Part shown: positions 37,769 through 47,053 of the stretch, in pieces
Position numbering within the stretch: position 1 is the stretch's first letter
Layout: every line of letters starts with the position of its first letter
Assembly: GCF_000518165.1 (NCBI RefSeq)
Contig: NZ_JADB01000001.1
Location: 248,001 to 312,000 of the forward strand
DNA length: 64,000 nucleotides
Reading direction: 5' to 3'
Origin: Bartonella elizabethae F9251 = ATCC 49927
GTDB taxonomy: Bacteria; Pseudomonadota; Alphaproteobacteria; Rhizobiales; Rhizobiaceae
The notes under the pieces: model-generated
Told to the model about the DNA's origin: nothing
What the model saw: only the letters and a program-made list of their open reading frames with translations
The model's database searches: none
Made by a program: the position numbers and the translations under genes

Positions 37769-40654
37769 TCAATATTTTCGCTTATAAGGGAAATGGCTTT
37801 GAACGAGAGTGATTAACTCTTCTATGGCAATTGGTTTTGTCACAAGTGTGCTTTGAACATATTTACAGCCTTCTTGACGGAGAAAGATTGCTTCTTTTTC
37901 ATTTTCAACACCTTCTGCGATAATTTGCAAGTTAAGATCTATTGCCATATTAATGATAGACTTGAGAACGAGCTTCTTCTTGAGAGAGTCGATAGAGATC
38001 AGTGAACGATCAAGTTTAACCATATCAAATGGATAACGCACAAGATAGGTCAGTGACGAATAACCTGTTCCAAAATTATCGAGTGCGAGGTTCATTCCAA
38101 GTGTTTTAATTTGTTCGAGAAAATGAGCTGATTGTTCAGGATTGTTTCTTAAGACAAATTCCGATATTTCAATCATCAAGCGCCCTTTGTGGAGCGGATG
38201 GCGAAGCAGAGCAGCACGCAGTTGACTGATAAAACGAGGATGAATCATTTCTGCGCTTGGTAAATTAATTGAAATAAAGAAAGACTGCTGGGGAAATTTT
38301 TCTTCTACATTCATAAGATCGATAATGGCATTTTCGATGATAAATAGTGACAAATCCATAACGATTTGTTCATTTTCTACGATTTTTATGAAATCAGAGA
38401 CATTTAATTTTCCATAAGTTGGATGATGCCATTCTACAATTGTTTCAAAACCAATAATATGTCCATCTGATAAATTAAGAATAGGATGGTAGAGAATTTT
38501 CATCTCCTGACGCTTTATGGCATAATGAATATCTTTTTCCAGAGTATTCTGTTCGAGACCTAGGGTGCGAAAATTAGGACGAAAAGGTTCAATATGGTTT
38601 CCTCCCATTTGTTTTGCACGAATCATTGCTAATTCACTATCATTAAAAATATCTTTAGCCGTTGATCGGCTTTCACTCCATGTAACCAATCCGATAGACG
38701 TTGAAAGGATTATTTTATTTTCCGCAAGTGAAATAGGTGCTGAAATTGTTTTGTGCAAATGATCCGCAAATGCTGCAATTTTTTGTGGTTCAGTTTCACT
38801 GAGTAAAATAATTGCAAAGCGGTCTGCTGAAAGGCGTGATAAGGTATCTTGAAAGTTAATAAGTCGATTTAAACGACGGGCGATTATAAGGAGTACAGTA
38901 TCCCCAATGGCTATGCCTAACTTGCGATTAATTTGACGAAAATTATCAAAATCAATCATAAAGACGGTCGGTCTAATTTTAATATTTGCTTTCGCTAAAG
39001 AGGTATAGTTTTGTAGTCTATCAAAGAAAATTTGTTGGTTAGGAAGGCCAGTTAAGCTGTCGTGGATTGCATCATGCAGTAAACGTTCTTCAGATTTTTT
39101 ATGGTTCGTAATATTGACAATAGTTCCAATGACACGTGTGATTTTCCCATCTTTTTGCATCGCTGGACGTGCACGAAGAGAAAACCAATGATAATATCCC
39201 CCCCCAGAAGAAAGCCGAAAAATTTGATCAATACGCCCTTTTTTATTTTTAAGAATGATATCCAATACGGCTTGGAAGCGTTCACGATCATCATAATGCA
39301 AGGCCGAAATCCAGTTGCGCATGGTCCCATTGAGGTTGTGGATTTCAGTACCAAAAAGGGTTTTTATGTTTGGATGAACAACAATACGATCACGCTCAAT
39401 ATTCCAATCCCAAATAATATTTCCAGCTCCTTTTGCTGCGAGGACTTGTTGTTCGAGGTCGGAAAATATTCCTTCATGGAAAGCGTCATGAGAAAAAGTT
39501 TGTTGCAGGACAGTAAAGCTAATGAGAAGAACAATGAGGACTAATCCTCCCGCTAATGCTGGCTGGATAATATCATTGTTTAAATGTCCCTCTATGCAGG
39601 CATAGGCTCCCACACACCAAAAGCTAATAAGCAACCATGTTGGAATAAGCATAATAGCGCGGTCATAACTTCGGATTGAAAAATAGATGATGAACAGTAT
39701 ACCCAGCATAGCGGTAAGGCCAAATGATAGACGGGCAATTCCTGCTGCTCTGATTGGATCATAAATAGCAAAGGCTCCTAAACTGCAAAAGGCAATGATC
39801 CAGGCGATAGCACCATAACTAAAATGATAATGCCAGCGATTAAGATTGAGATAGGTAAAAAGAAAAATGAAGAGTGTTGCAGCAAGGGCTACTTCTGTAC
39901 CGGCACGCCAGATTGGTTGTGTTGTGAGTGTAACTGCAAAGAATTTATTTAAAAAGTTGAAGTCAATACCAATATAAAAAAGCACAGCCCAAGCGACAGC
40001 AGCTGTTGCAGGAAAAAGCCCTGTCCCACGGACAACGAAGAGAACGGTTAACAAAAGGGCTAAGAGACCTGATATCCCAAGAAGAATACCATGATAAAGT
40101 GTATAAGAATTAAGGGCGTCTTTATAAGCTTCAGGTTGCCATAAATAGATTTGCGGTAGATTTGCAGAGTTAAGTTCGGCTACAAATGTAACAACAGCAC
40201 CGGGATTGAGAGTAATATGAAAGATATCAGAGTTCGTACTCGGTTGACGATCAAGAGAAAAACCTTCACTTGGTGTTATAGATTGTATCCGTGCTGATCC
40301 AAGGTCTGGCCAAAAAAATCCAGAGTGCGCCATGCGGTAGTGGGGGGCAACAATGAGACGATCGACTTGTTCATCTGTTGGATTTGCAAGAGAAAAAACT
40401 GCCCAGTTTCCAGAAAATTTTTCACTTTTTGCCTGCACTTCAATACGCCATACAATACCATCTGGTCCTGGTGCTGTACTTGTTTGAAAAATAGAATTGT
40501 TTGTATGATGAATTTCAATTGCTTTTGAGAGATCAAGAGCAGCATCTTGAGAAGAAATCTTAACGGGTTCAATAGCGTGTGCTGATGTAAGATGGACAAA
40601 AGAACTAACGACGATAATGAAAATGATGTCAATTATTTTACGCAAACTTTTCAC
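37769..40654 (-). CDS. Membrane PAS-GGDEF-EAL protein with degenerate active sites
   Basis: The 961-residue protein has a signal peptide (to about 27), a periplasmic beta-rich sensor (30-180) and about seven membrane helices (185-385), resembling the 7TMR-DISM layout. A PAS fold (405-515), a GGDEF domain (525-690) and an EAL domain (700-955) follow. The GGDEF signature is SADRF (609-613), so diguanylate cyclase activity is unlikely. In the EAL domain the motif is ETI (737-739) and DDFGTG has become DNFGTG (859-864). Asn797, Glu829, Lys880 and Glu914 are kept. It may be a weak phosphodiesterase or a binding-only sensor. The start is GTG. Confidence 0.88.
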   Translation of the reverse strand: MKSLRKIIDIIFIIVVSSFVHLTSAHAIEPVKISSQDAALDLSKAIEIHHTNNSIFQTSTAPGPDGIVWRIEVQAKSEKFSGNWAVFSLANPTDEQVDRLIVAPHYRMAHSGFFWPDLGSARIQSITPSEGFSLDRQPSTNSDIFHITLNPGAVVTFVAELNSANLPQIYLWQPEAYKDALNSYTLYHGILLGISGLLALLLTVLFVVRGTGLFPATAAVAWAVLFYIGIDFNFLNKFFAVTLTTQPIWRAGTEVALAATLFIFLFTYLNLNRWHYHFSYGAIAWIIAFCSLGAFAIYDPIRAAGIARLSFGLTAMLGILFIIYFSIRSYDRAIMLIPTWLLISFWCVGAYACIEGHLNNDIIQPALAGGLVLIVLLISFTVLQQTFSHDAFHEGIFSDLEQQVLAAKGAGNIIWDWNIERDRIVVHPNIKTLFGTEIHNLNGTMRNWISALHYDDRERFQAVLDIILKNKKGRIDQIFRLSSGGGYYHWFSLRARPAMQKDGKITRVIGTIVNITNHKKSEERLLHDAIHDSLTGLPNQQIFFDRLQNYTSLAKANIKIRPTVFMIDFDNFRQINRKLGIAIGDTVLLIIARRLNRLINFQDTLSRLSADRFAIILLSETEPQKIAAFADHLHKTISAPISLAENKIILSTSIGLVTWSESRSTAKDIFNDSELAMIRAKQMGGNHIEPFRPNFRTLGLEQNTLEKDIHYAIKRQEMKILYHPILNLSDGHIIGFETIVEWHHPTYGKLNVSDFIKIVENEQIVMDLSLFIIENAIIDLMNVEEKFPQQSFFISINLPSAEMIHPRFISQLRAALLRHPLHKGRLMIEISEFVLRNNPEQSAHFLEQIKTLGMNLALDNFGTGYSSLTYLVRYPFDMVKLDRSLISIDSLKKKLVLKSIINMAIDLNLQIIAEGVENEKEAIFLRQEGCKYVQSTLVTKPIAIEELITLVQSHFPYKRKY

Positions 40655-41052
40655 AATGTCCCACTCTCAATATTTTAAGATGTCTAATTTTCATTTAGAT
40701 TTTTGAGAAAAAACGTCCACTTTTTATCATTTATTTACAGAATAAATCGTGATCACTTCCTCTTAAGTTATATGATTTTATAGACAAATAGACCATATAC
40801 TCATTTGCTTCCATGAAACTTGAAGCGGATGGAAATTTTTATATTTTAAAAGAGCAAAGTTAAATCATGAATTTCTAAATTTCACGGATATAGCTTCACG
40901 CATTAGAATCTCTATCATATGAAGGAGGAATTGGATAGTTTTGTACGCCTCTTTGTCCAATATTTCCAAAACTTATTTCATGAGAAGAGTTTTTATGGTA
41001 AATTCTACGATAAAATATATTCATTGTGATGCTTCTTTTTAAAAAGCATTTT
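40655..41052. other. Spacer between the M16 peptidase and the GGDEF/EAL gene
   Basis: The flanking genes both read on the minus strand, so this region should hold the promoter of the GGDEF/EAL gene. No frame of note; one ATTGGA...TCCAAT inverted repeat near 40930-40963 is too short to weigh. Confidence 0.35.
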
Positions 41053-42327
41053 TTACTTTAGCTTATATGAAAGAGTTGATGTTAAGTCATCAAAATTCAT
41101 GAGGTGACCTACAGGTCCAACAGCAGTGAGTGTGGGCGTGGAACTTGTAAAAAGACGATATGCTAAATCAGTTAATCTTGTAGGCGTGATGAGATTGAGG
41201 CGTTCAATTGTTTCCGATATTGGAATGGGACGACCGTAAAGAAGTATTTGGCGAGCAATGAGATGTGCTTGATTAGAAGGATTTTCCTGTGACATTGTGA
41301 GATTAGCACGGTATTGCGTTTGTGCTCGTTGGAGTTCATTGGCGTGAATATTTTTGCTTGCCTTGGAAAGTTCATCAAGAATTACAGGCACAAGTTCTTT
41401 GAGTCCTTCTTGTCCAGTTGCTGCGTGAACACCAAAAAGTCCAGTATCTGAAAAACCCCAATGAAAAGCATAAATGGAATAGCATAATCCACGTTTTTCT
41501 CTTACTTCTTGAAAAAGACGTGAAGACATCCCCCCACCAAGAATGATTGAAAGAATTTGAGTCGCATAAAAATCACGCGCGTGATAAGCACGCCCTTCAA
41601 ACCCTAGAACAACTTGTGTATCCATTAAATCACGATATTCACGAAAGTCGCCGCCGACATAATTTGCAAGATTAGGAAGAGAGGCTGTTGAATGGGGACG
41701 AAAAGTGCCAAGACGACTTTCAACTTCTTTTATAAAGCTTTCGTGTTTTACGGCTCCTGCGGCGACGACAATCATACGATCTGCACTATATTGTTTATTG
41801 ATGAAATCATGAAGATCAACAGATGTAAATGATTGAAGAGTTTTAGCTGTTCCTAAAATAGAACGACCAAGGGATTGATGACGAAAGGCAGTTTCTGTAA
41901 AGTGATCAAAAACGATATCATCAGGTGTGTCATGGGCGGCACCAATTTCCTGAAAAATGACTTGTTTTTCTCGTTCTAGTTCATCTTCGTCAAATTTTGA
42001 ATGCATCAAAATATCGGCTAAAATATCGATAGCAAGTGGGATATCGCTTTTAAGGACACGTGCAAAGTAAGCTGTTGTTTCAATACTGGTTGTGGCATTG
42101 ATTTCACCACCAACATCTTCAATATCGGTTGCAATTTGAAAAGCGCTACGGTTTTCAGTTCCTTTAAAAGCCATATGTTCAAGAAGATGGGCAATACCAT
42201 GCTGTGTGAAGGTTTCATTGCGTGAGCCTACTTTCACCCATATTCCGAGTGCGACACTATCAATCTGTTGCATTGTATGTGTGGCGATCGTCAAACCATT
42301 ACTAAGGCGACAGACATCTACATCCAT
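41053..42327 (-). CDS. M16 family zinc peptidase (processing-peptidase-like)
   Basis: The 424-residue protein is related to mitochondrial processing peptidase beta and bacterial PqqL/YmxG proteins. The inverted zinc motif HLLEH lies at about residues 47-51 in GIAHLLEHMAFKGT, with the distal Glu in EREKQVIFQEI. The C-terminal half carries the non-catalytic M16 repeat with GGGMSSRLFQEVREKRGLCY. The natural substrate is unknown. It follows thrC on the same strand after about 85 bases, an arrangement common in this order. Confidence 0.93.
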   Translation of the reverse strand: MDVDVCRLSNGLTIATHTMQQIDSVALGIWVKVGSRNETFTQHGIAHLLEHMAFKGTENRSAFQIATDIEDVGGEINATTSIETTAYFARVLKSDIPLAIDILADILMHSKFDEDELEREKQVIFQEIGAAHDTPDDIVFDHFTETAFRHQSLGRSILGTAKTLQSFTSVDLHDFINKQYSADRMIVVAAGAVKHESFIKEVESRLGTFRPHSTASLPNLANYVGGDFREYRDLMDTQVVLGFEGRAYHARDFYATQILSIILGGGMSSRLFQEVREKRGLCYSIYAFHWGFSDTGLFGVHAATGQEGLKELVPVILDELSKASKNIHANELQRAQTQYRANLTMSQENPSNQAHLIARQILLYGRPIPISETIERLNLITPTRLTDLAYRLFTSSTPTLTAVGPVGHLMNFDDLTSTLSYKLK

Positions 42328-42412
42328 GTATTTACGACTCCATTAAACAAGCTAGATAACCTCATGGTTAAAGGTATTATAATATTCTTGATTTAAATTA
42401 ATGCAGCTAACT

Positions 42413-43810
42413 TTAATAAGATGCACGAGATTTTAAAGAAATATAATCTTTTACTATTTTTTCATCATTAGCAAGACTTATGAAGTGTTCTTCACTTTCC
42501 ATAACATCATTGAGATGAGATGGCCATGGGGCATGAAGTCCACAAGCATTTTTAATCGTATCAGGAAATTTAGCAGGATGAGCCGTGGCAAGGACAATCA
42601 TTGGAATATGTGGTTTTTTATTTTCGCGCGCTACTTTAAGGGCGACGGCTGTATGTGGATCAACAAGATAGCCACTTTCTTTATAGACACGATCAATTGT
42701 TTGTGCTGTTTTAGCCATGTTACTTTTTCCAGCGGAAAAGAGGGAACGAATATTTTTGAGTTGTTTTTCATCAAGAGTGAAAGATCCCGTTTTTTTCAGG
42801 TTTTCCATTGCATTGCGAATCCACATTGGATCACGATTGCCGCTTTCAAAGAGTAAACGTTCAAAATTAGAAGAGACTTGAATATCCATAGAAGGTGATG
42901 TTGTATGGACGATGGGTTGTGTTTCGTAAGTACCGCTGGTCAATGTCCGTGCAAGGATATCATTATCATTTGTTGCAATAACCAGTTGAGCAATGGGTAA
43001 CCCCATACGCGCAGCAACATAACCTGCAAAAATATCACCGAAATTTCCAGTAGGAACAGTAAATGAAACAGCTCTATCAGGAGCACCTAAAGAAAGTGCG
43101 GATGAAAAATAGTAAACAATTTGCGCCATAATACGCGCCCAATTTATAGAATTAACACCTGAAAGGGCTCTTTTTTTACGAAAATGATGATCATTAAACA
43201 TTGCTTTGACAAGAGCTTGGCAATCATCAAAATTTCCCTCAATGGCAATGGCATGAACATTTGTACTTTGATTGGTTGTCATTTGCCGTTGTTGAACAGA
43301 TGATACCCGTCCTTTAGGAAATAAAATAAAAATATCTGAATGCTCTTTTCCAGCAAAAGCTTGTATCGCAGCTCCCCCTGTATCACCCGATGTTGCAGCA
43401 ATAATCGTTGCACATCTATTCTTTTGAGTCAAAACATAATCCATCAGTCGAGCAAGAAACTGCATTGCTACATCTTTAAAAGCTAAAGTAGGTCCATGAA
43501 AGAGTTCAAGGATAAATTCATCTGTTCCAGTTTGTTGTAACGGACAGACTGCTGGGTGGTGGAAGGTTGCATAAGATTCAGCAACCATATTTTCAAAAGC
43601 TGTATACTCGATCTCGTTATTTACAAAGGGCCACAGAACTGTTTTAGCAATTGTTGTATAAGACTGACCACGAAGTGCGCGTAACGCATCAAAGGATAGT
43701 TGTGGGAATTTATCTGGAAGATAAAGTCCACCATCACTTGCCAGCCCTATCATAATCGTTTCCGTAAAGCTTAAAGCAGGAGATTGCCCTCTCGTGCTGA
43801 TATATTTCAT
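42413..43810 (-). CDS. thrC: Threonine synthase
   Basis: This PLP enzyme converts O-phosphohomoserine to threonine. The 465-residue protein starts MKYISTRGQSPALSF, has the PLP lysine in HGPTLAFKD (Lys112), and the phosphate-cup region AATSGDTGGAA. The length is that of the longer (class II) bacterial form. I chose the ATG at 43810, preceded by AAAGGAT at good spacing; a start at 43840 would add ten residues. It receives its substrate from ThrB, encoded at 34379-35338. Confidence 0.97.
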   Translation of the reverse strand: MKYISTRGQSPALSFTETIMIGLASDGGLYLPDKFPQLSFDALRALRGQSYTTIAKTVLWPFVNNEIEYTAFENMVAESYATFHHPAVCPLQQTGTDEFILELFHGPTLAFKDVAMQFLARLMDYVLTQKNRCATIIAATSGDTGGAAIQAFAGKEHSDIFILFPKGRVSSVQQRQMTTNQSTNVHAIAIEGNFDDCQALVKAMFNDHHFRKKRALSGVNSINWARIMAQIVYYFSSALSLGAPDRAVSFTVPTGNFGDIFAGYVAARMGLPIAQLVIATNDNDILARTLTSGTYETQPIVHTTSPSMDIQVSSNFERLLFESGNRDPMWIRNAMENLKKTGSFTLDEKQLKNIRSLFSAGKSNMAKTAQTIDRVYKESGYLVDPHTAVALKVARENKKPHIPMIVLATAHPAKFPDTIKNACGLHAPWPSHLNDVMESEEHFISLANDEKIVKDYISLKSRASY

Positions 43811-44376
43811 AAGTTTTATCCTTTTTTTATTTTCTGGCAAATTGATGAAGTTGTTTATTTCATGTTTTTCATAATATTTAAATTATTAAATGGATAGAAG
43901 TTTATTTTTCTTCTTTTTGACTTAATAATAAAAGAAAAATGCAAGAAATAGTCTTAAGCATTTTTATTTTTGAGATACAAAGACAAAGTGTTTACAAAAA
44001 ACCTGTTACAGTTGAAAATTTTCTCTTATGATTCATTCACTTAAACTTACAACGTATCTTCGCTTATGTATCTTCCTAAATAATAAAATCAAAGAGATAG
44101 AATGGTATTTATTGAAGAATTCTTTTATAAACCCCAATTGTTGAAAGCTATTTCATGCTCTTCTATTTTTTAACAATTAAATTTGCTAAAATGAATGTTG
44201 AAATGAAACACCTTAAAATCCATACTGGACAATTTATAAGGTAATTTTATGTCATTTTGTGCGCAAATGTATATTTTTAATAATCTTTGTTGAGCTTAAT
44301 TTATCAGCTTATATAAGAATTAAATATTATATTTTTGCTATACAGTATGGTAACCTAAACTTATCCATAAAAAGCA
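43811..44376. other. Intergenic region upstream of thrC
   Basis: AT-rich and without a convincing frame on either strand. It must hold the thrC promoter; no clear boxes could be fixed. Confidence 0.35.
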
Positions 44377-44409
44377 TAAAAAAGCCTACCAAATGATGAA
44401 AAGCAGGCT
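44377..44409 (-). terminator. Rho-independent terminator after the small-protein array
   Basis: On the minus strand AGCCTGC pairs with GTAGGCT (7-bp stem with one G-T pair, 13-base loop) and is followed by six Ts. It lies just past the third, decayed member of the small-protein array, all of which read toward it. Confidence 0.65.
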
Positions 44410-44414
44410 GTAAA

Positions 44415-44743
44415 ATATATTCCGATTATCCTGCTAAATATAACTATAATAGATCCTATCTAAAATCTAAAGCAGGTACTGTAGAAAAAACACCTAGAGT
44501 AATGGGTGCAAATACTTTCTCAACTTTTCCTTCAATGGCAGTTTCACTTTTAACGTTATGAGTGAAATTGGGGATATAGAAAGTAGTGATATTGATAGTT
44601 TTTTTCTTTCCTTGTTTCATGAGAGAGACGGTTTTTCATAGAGTATCATTTTTCAAATGACTGGCATAAACATTTATAATTTTTGAAAGTACAAAAGCAA
44701 TTACTATAAAATTATTTAATAGATAACTTTTTAATATGGTAAT
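44415..44743 (-). pseudogene. Third, decayed member of the small secreted-protein array
   Basis: Read on the minus strand from 44743, the frame ITILKSYLLNNFIVIAFVL aligns with the signal peptide of the intact copy (VKIFKNHLLSVFIASTFLI) but has ATT in place of ATG and hits a stop after about 35 codons. From 44620 a second frame, MKQ...TTFYIPNF...EGKVEKVFAPITLGVF, matches the middle of the intact copy (TTAFYVPSV...QGKVEKVLEPMTIGVG) and stops at 44456. A shift near 44459 restores IGSIIVIF, matching IGSIIGWI. The gene is clearly broken in three places. Confidence 0.75.
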
Positions 44744-44962
44744 CAGCATTTATCATCAATACTTTTACTCTTATTTTAATCCGAATTGAATAGATGCATT
44801 AATAGAATGAGTGTACATTGAGAGAAACAGAAGTGTTTTTTAAATCTTTTCATTCTTAATGGGGTAATTTATTATTTTTTATCATCAACAATGGATAAAA
44901 ACAGTGTGCATCTATAGTTTATGTTTCATACGAGAAGATTTTATGCTGATGAAATTTTAATT

Positions 44963-45226
44963 TTAACGAGATTTAACATACGGTATTATTTTGCCTATTA
45001 TCCATCCTAAAAGTATGTCTACCGTACTTGATGCATATCCAAGTGCCATCCCAATACCAAAAGTCCTCAGTGTAAGAGGTGCAACGACCTGCTCAAATTT
45101 TCCCTGAATGATAATTTCATTTCCCACACCACAATTTTTCCTTGGTATATAGAGAGAAACGGTGTGGATTGCACTTTTGCTTTTCTGTTCTATTACAGAA
45201 ACAAAAAATAGTTTCACGATGAGCAA
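44963..45226 (-). CDS. Second member of the small-protein array, truncated
   Basis: An 87-residue frame aligning with the middle and C-terminal parts of the protein at 45492-45848: YIPRKN, then QGKFEQVVAPLTLRTFGIGM and a hydrophobic C-terminal helix ending VDILLGWIIGKI. The signal peptide region is missing, as if deleted between VKLFF and VIEQKSK. The frame begins with TTG (or GTG at 45217) without a good binding site. It may be a dead copy or a leaderless variant. Confidence 0.5.
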   Translation of the reverse strand: MLIVKLFFVSVIEQKSKSAIHTVSLYIPRKNCGVGNEIIIQGKFEQVVAPLTLRTFGIGMALGYASSTVDILLGWIIGKIIPYVKSR

Positions 45227-45411
45227 TATTTTTCATGTATAATTACAATCTATGAAAAAGAAAAGGCATATATAATGAAAATAATTAATATATGATTTTA
45301 AAACAGTTTAATCATAATTTATCTCAAGTAATTTGTAATATTTACTATATATGCCTAAATTTATTTTGGATATTTGGATTGATTATATATTATTCTATAT
45401 TTTTAGTAGGT

Positions 45412-45464
45412 GTAGCTTCATTAAGTAATTATTTTAAGAAATTAATAATATATAATGAAGCTAC
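45412..45464. repeat. 12-bp perfect inverted repeat between array members
   Basis: GTAGCTTCATTA (45412-45423) and TAATGAAGCTAC (45453-45464) flank a 29-base AT-rich loop. It lies just past the 3' end of the intact small protein gene. It could slow transcription read-through or protect the mRNA end. It lacks a T-run on the minus strand. Confidence 0.55.
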
Positions 45465-45491
45465 TATTCTAGTGTTGTACAATGCATTGAA

Positions 45492-45848
45492 TTATTTGAA
45501 CATTAACACGAGGTCCTTTATCCAACCTATGATCGATCCTATAAAACTCATTGCATATCCAGCAAACAATAGTCCAACTCCTATAGTCATAGGCTCAAGG
45601 ACCTTTTCAACTTTGCCTTGAAAGGTTGTCCCATTTTCTGTTTGATAATTTACAGATGGAACATAAAAAGCAGTGGTAGAAATTGCATCAGATTTCGCAT
45701 ATTTTATTTGTTTCATTAGGGGAATAGACAATTCCTCTTTTGGGGTAGTATTTTCTAAATAGTTTGCATTAACATTGACAGTTTGTGAAATTAAAAAAGT
45801 GCTTGCTATAAAAACACTTAATAAATGATTTTTAAATATTTTCACCAT
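45492..45848 (-). CDS. Small secreted or membrane protein, intact array member
   Basis: The 118-residue protein has a clear signal peptide (HLLSVFIASTFLISQTVNVNA), a central segment with TTAFYVPSV and QGKVEKVLEP, and a C-terminal hydrophobic helix (about 90-112, GVGLLFAGYAMSFIGSIIGW) with a short basic tail. I do not recognise the family. Two damaged paralogues follow it on the same strand. The ATG at 45848 has GAGGTAAAG upstream, a good binding site. A plus-strand frame overlapping its 3' end (45292-45621) is judged a shadow. The setting in very AT-rich DNA suggests acquired, silenced or tightly controlled genes. Confidence 0.7.
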   Translation of the reverse strand: MVKIFKNHLLSVFIASTFLISQTVNVNANYLENTTPKEELSIPLMKQIKYAKSDAISTTAFYVPSVNYQTENGTTFQGKVEKVLEPMTIGVGLLFAGYAMSFIGSIIGWIKDLVLMFK

Positions 45849-45880
45849 AACTTTACCTCAAATACTTTTAAATTATATAT

Positions 45881-45914
45881 GTAAGTAAATGCACAATATG
45901 TGCATATAACTTAC
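45881..45914 (-). promoter_or_regulatory. Long inverted repeat in the leader of the small protein gene
   Basis: GTAAGTAAATGCACA (45881-45895) and TGTGCATATAACTTAC (45899-45914) form arms of 15-16 bases with ATGCACA/TGTGCAT perfect at the centre and a 3-base loop. It lies 33 bases upstream of the start codon. A possible promoter (TTGACT at 45955-45950, then a weak TATGTA at 45932-45927, minus strand) is just beyond it. It may be an operator or a leader hairpin. Confidence 0.5.
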
Positions 45915-46679
45915 TTTATAAAGAAATACATATTTCATTATGTATTTTAAGTCAATAATTAAAACACATATACTAAATATAGTTTCAAATTTTTATAAAC
46001 ATTATTGCAAAAAAGTAACATTAATAATTACAAATTATATTTTAAAAAACATTATATGTAATATTTTATTATGTTTTATGATATAAAACGATATGTAGTA
46101 ACCGTATCATTTTTATAAAATGATATTAATATTATTTAAAATAACAATTTCATAATAAAAAATATGAAAATTATAATCCATTTATGAAAAAAATCTTCAA
46201 TAATTTAAACATCAATAAACATATTAAATTTTATTATATATAAATTTTTATAATAGCCATTATTACAGAGTTTACATATATATAGATAATATATTTCTTA
46301 TTAAGGTGGTTATATTTATTGTTTCATAATTACATAGTAATATTTATTAATTTGCTATTAATAATATATAATTTTATTTTATAGATAATAAAAAATGTAC
46401 AGTTCTCTCATAGTGTAAAGGAGAGCCTAGGTTCGATAAAGCGGAATACTATGATCTTTTCGCTAATGTGAATAGCATTATTACAGATAGTGTATAGAAA
46501 ACATTAATTCAGACACATTTATGTATGTCAAAAGATCAGCATTCGATAATATTTTTCAAAAGTCTATTCTATCCAGACTGAAAAACTGCGTTTGTTTTTT
46601 TAGAAAAGGTATTTTTCTTAAATTTGAATTACTTTTGAAAAGCTCTAGTTTCATTGAATATTTAAAAAAATTATAAAGG
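45915..46679. other. Very AT-rich non-coding stretch
   Basis: Long runs of A and T with only scattered G or C, strongest at about 45,940-46,400. No frame of note on either strand. Composition is more extreme than that of the housekeeping spacers and resembles the stretch upstream of mucR. Such DNA is a typical target for MucR-type silencers. Confidence 0.5.
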
Positions 46680-46985
46680 TCTCCATCCTATTTCGCAATG
46701 ATGCATGTGAATGATATAATGATAAAGTCGCGTATATAAAATTTTTAGAGCATCAGAATCTTTAACGTTTATAAAGATGAAAGAGGGCACTGCCATACAC
46801 TTTGTTCATTCTTAATGTTGCTAAGTCCTTGGATTTGAGGTGCTTCATGAAGAGGCATTTTTATTCATTTCTTTAATTGATTCAACATATCCAATATTTG
46901 AAATGAGAGAATTTTACGATATTCATTTTTTTATTTAGTCTGAACGATCCTAGATTATTATTATTATAAATCAATATGTTGCGTA
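46680..46985 (-). pseudogene. Integrase remnant 5 with conserved leader
   Basis: On the minus strand the leader (about 46940-46865) has CTCTCATTTCAAA and TTGAATCAATTAAA. The start-like ATGAAGCACCTCAAA reads MKHLKSKDLATL, then YGSALFHLYKR, matching YADGNGLFLYKR of an integrase arm-binding domain. After stops and shifts, HHCEIGWR matches the GRRREIGLG segment. Of the seven remnants it is the only one not in a gap between convergent genes; it lies between a HAD phosphatase gene and the small-protein array. Confidence 0.65.
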
Positions 46986-47053
46986 TCATTTTTTTGTAAG
47001 AAATATTTCCTATAAAAGCATATATCTTTAATAAAGATATATGCTTTTAAACT

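Noticed and set aside
39101-39544. A 147-codon plus-strand frame
   Set aside because: It is antisense to the GGDEF/EAL gene, which has clear domains on the minus strand.
40930-40963. ATTGGA...TCCAAT inverted repeat near the M16 gene
   Set aside because: A 6-bp stem with a long loop is expected by chance in DNA of this composition.
45292-45621. A 109-codon plus-strand frame next to the small-protein array
   Set aside because: Its second half is antisense to the intact array gene, and its first half is AT-rich spacer that includes the 12-bp inverted repeat. No binding site or family.
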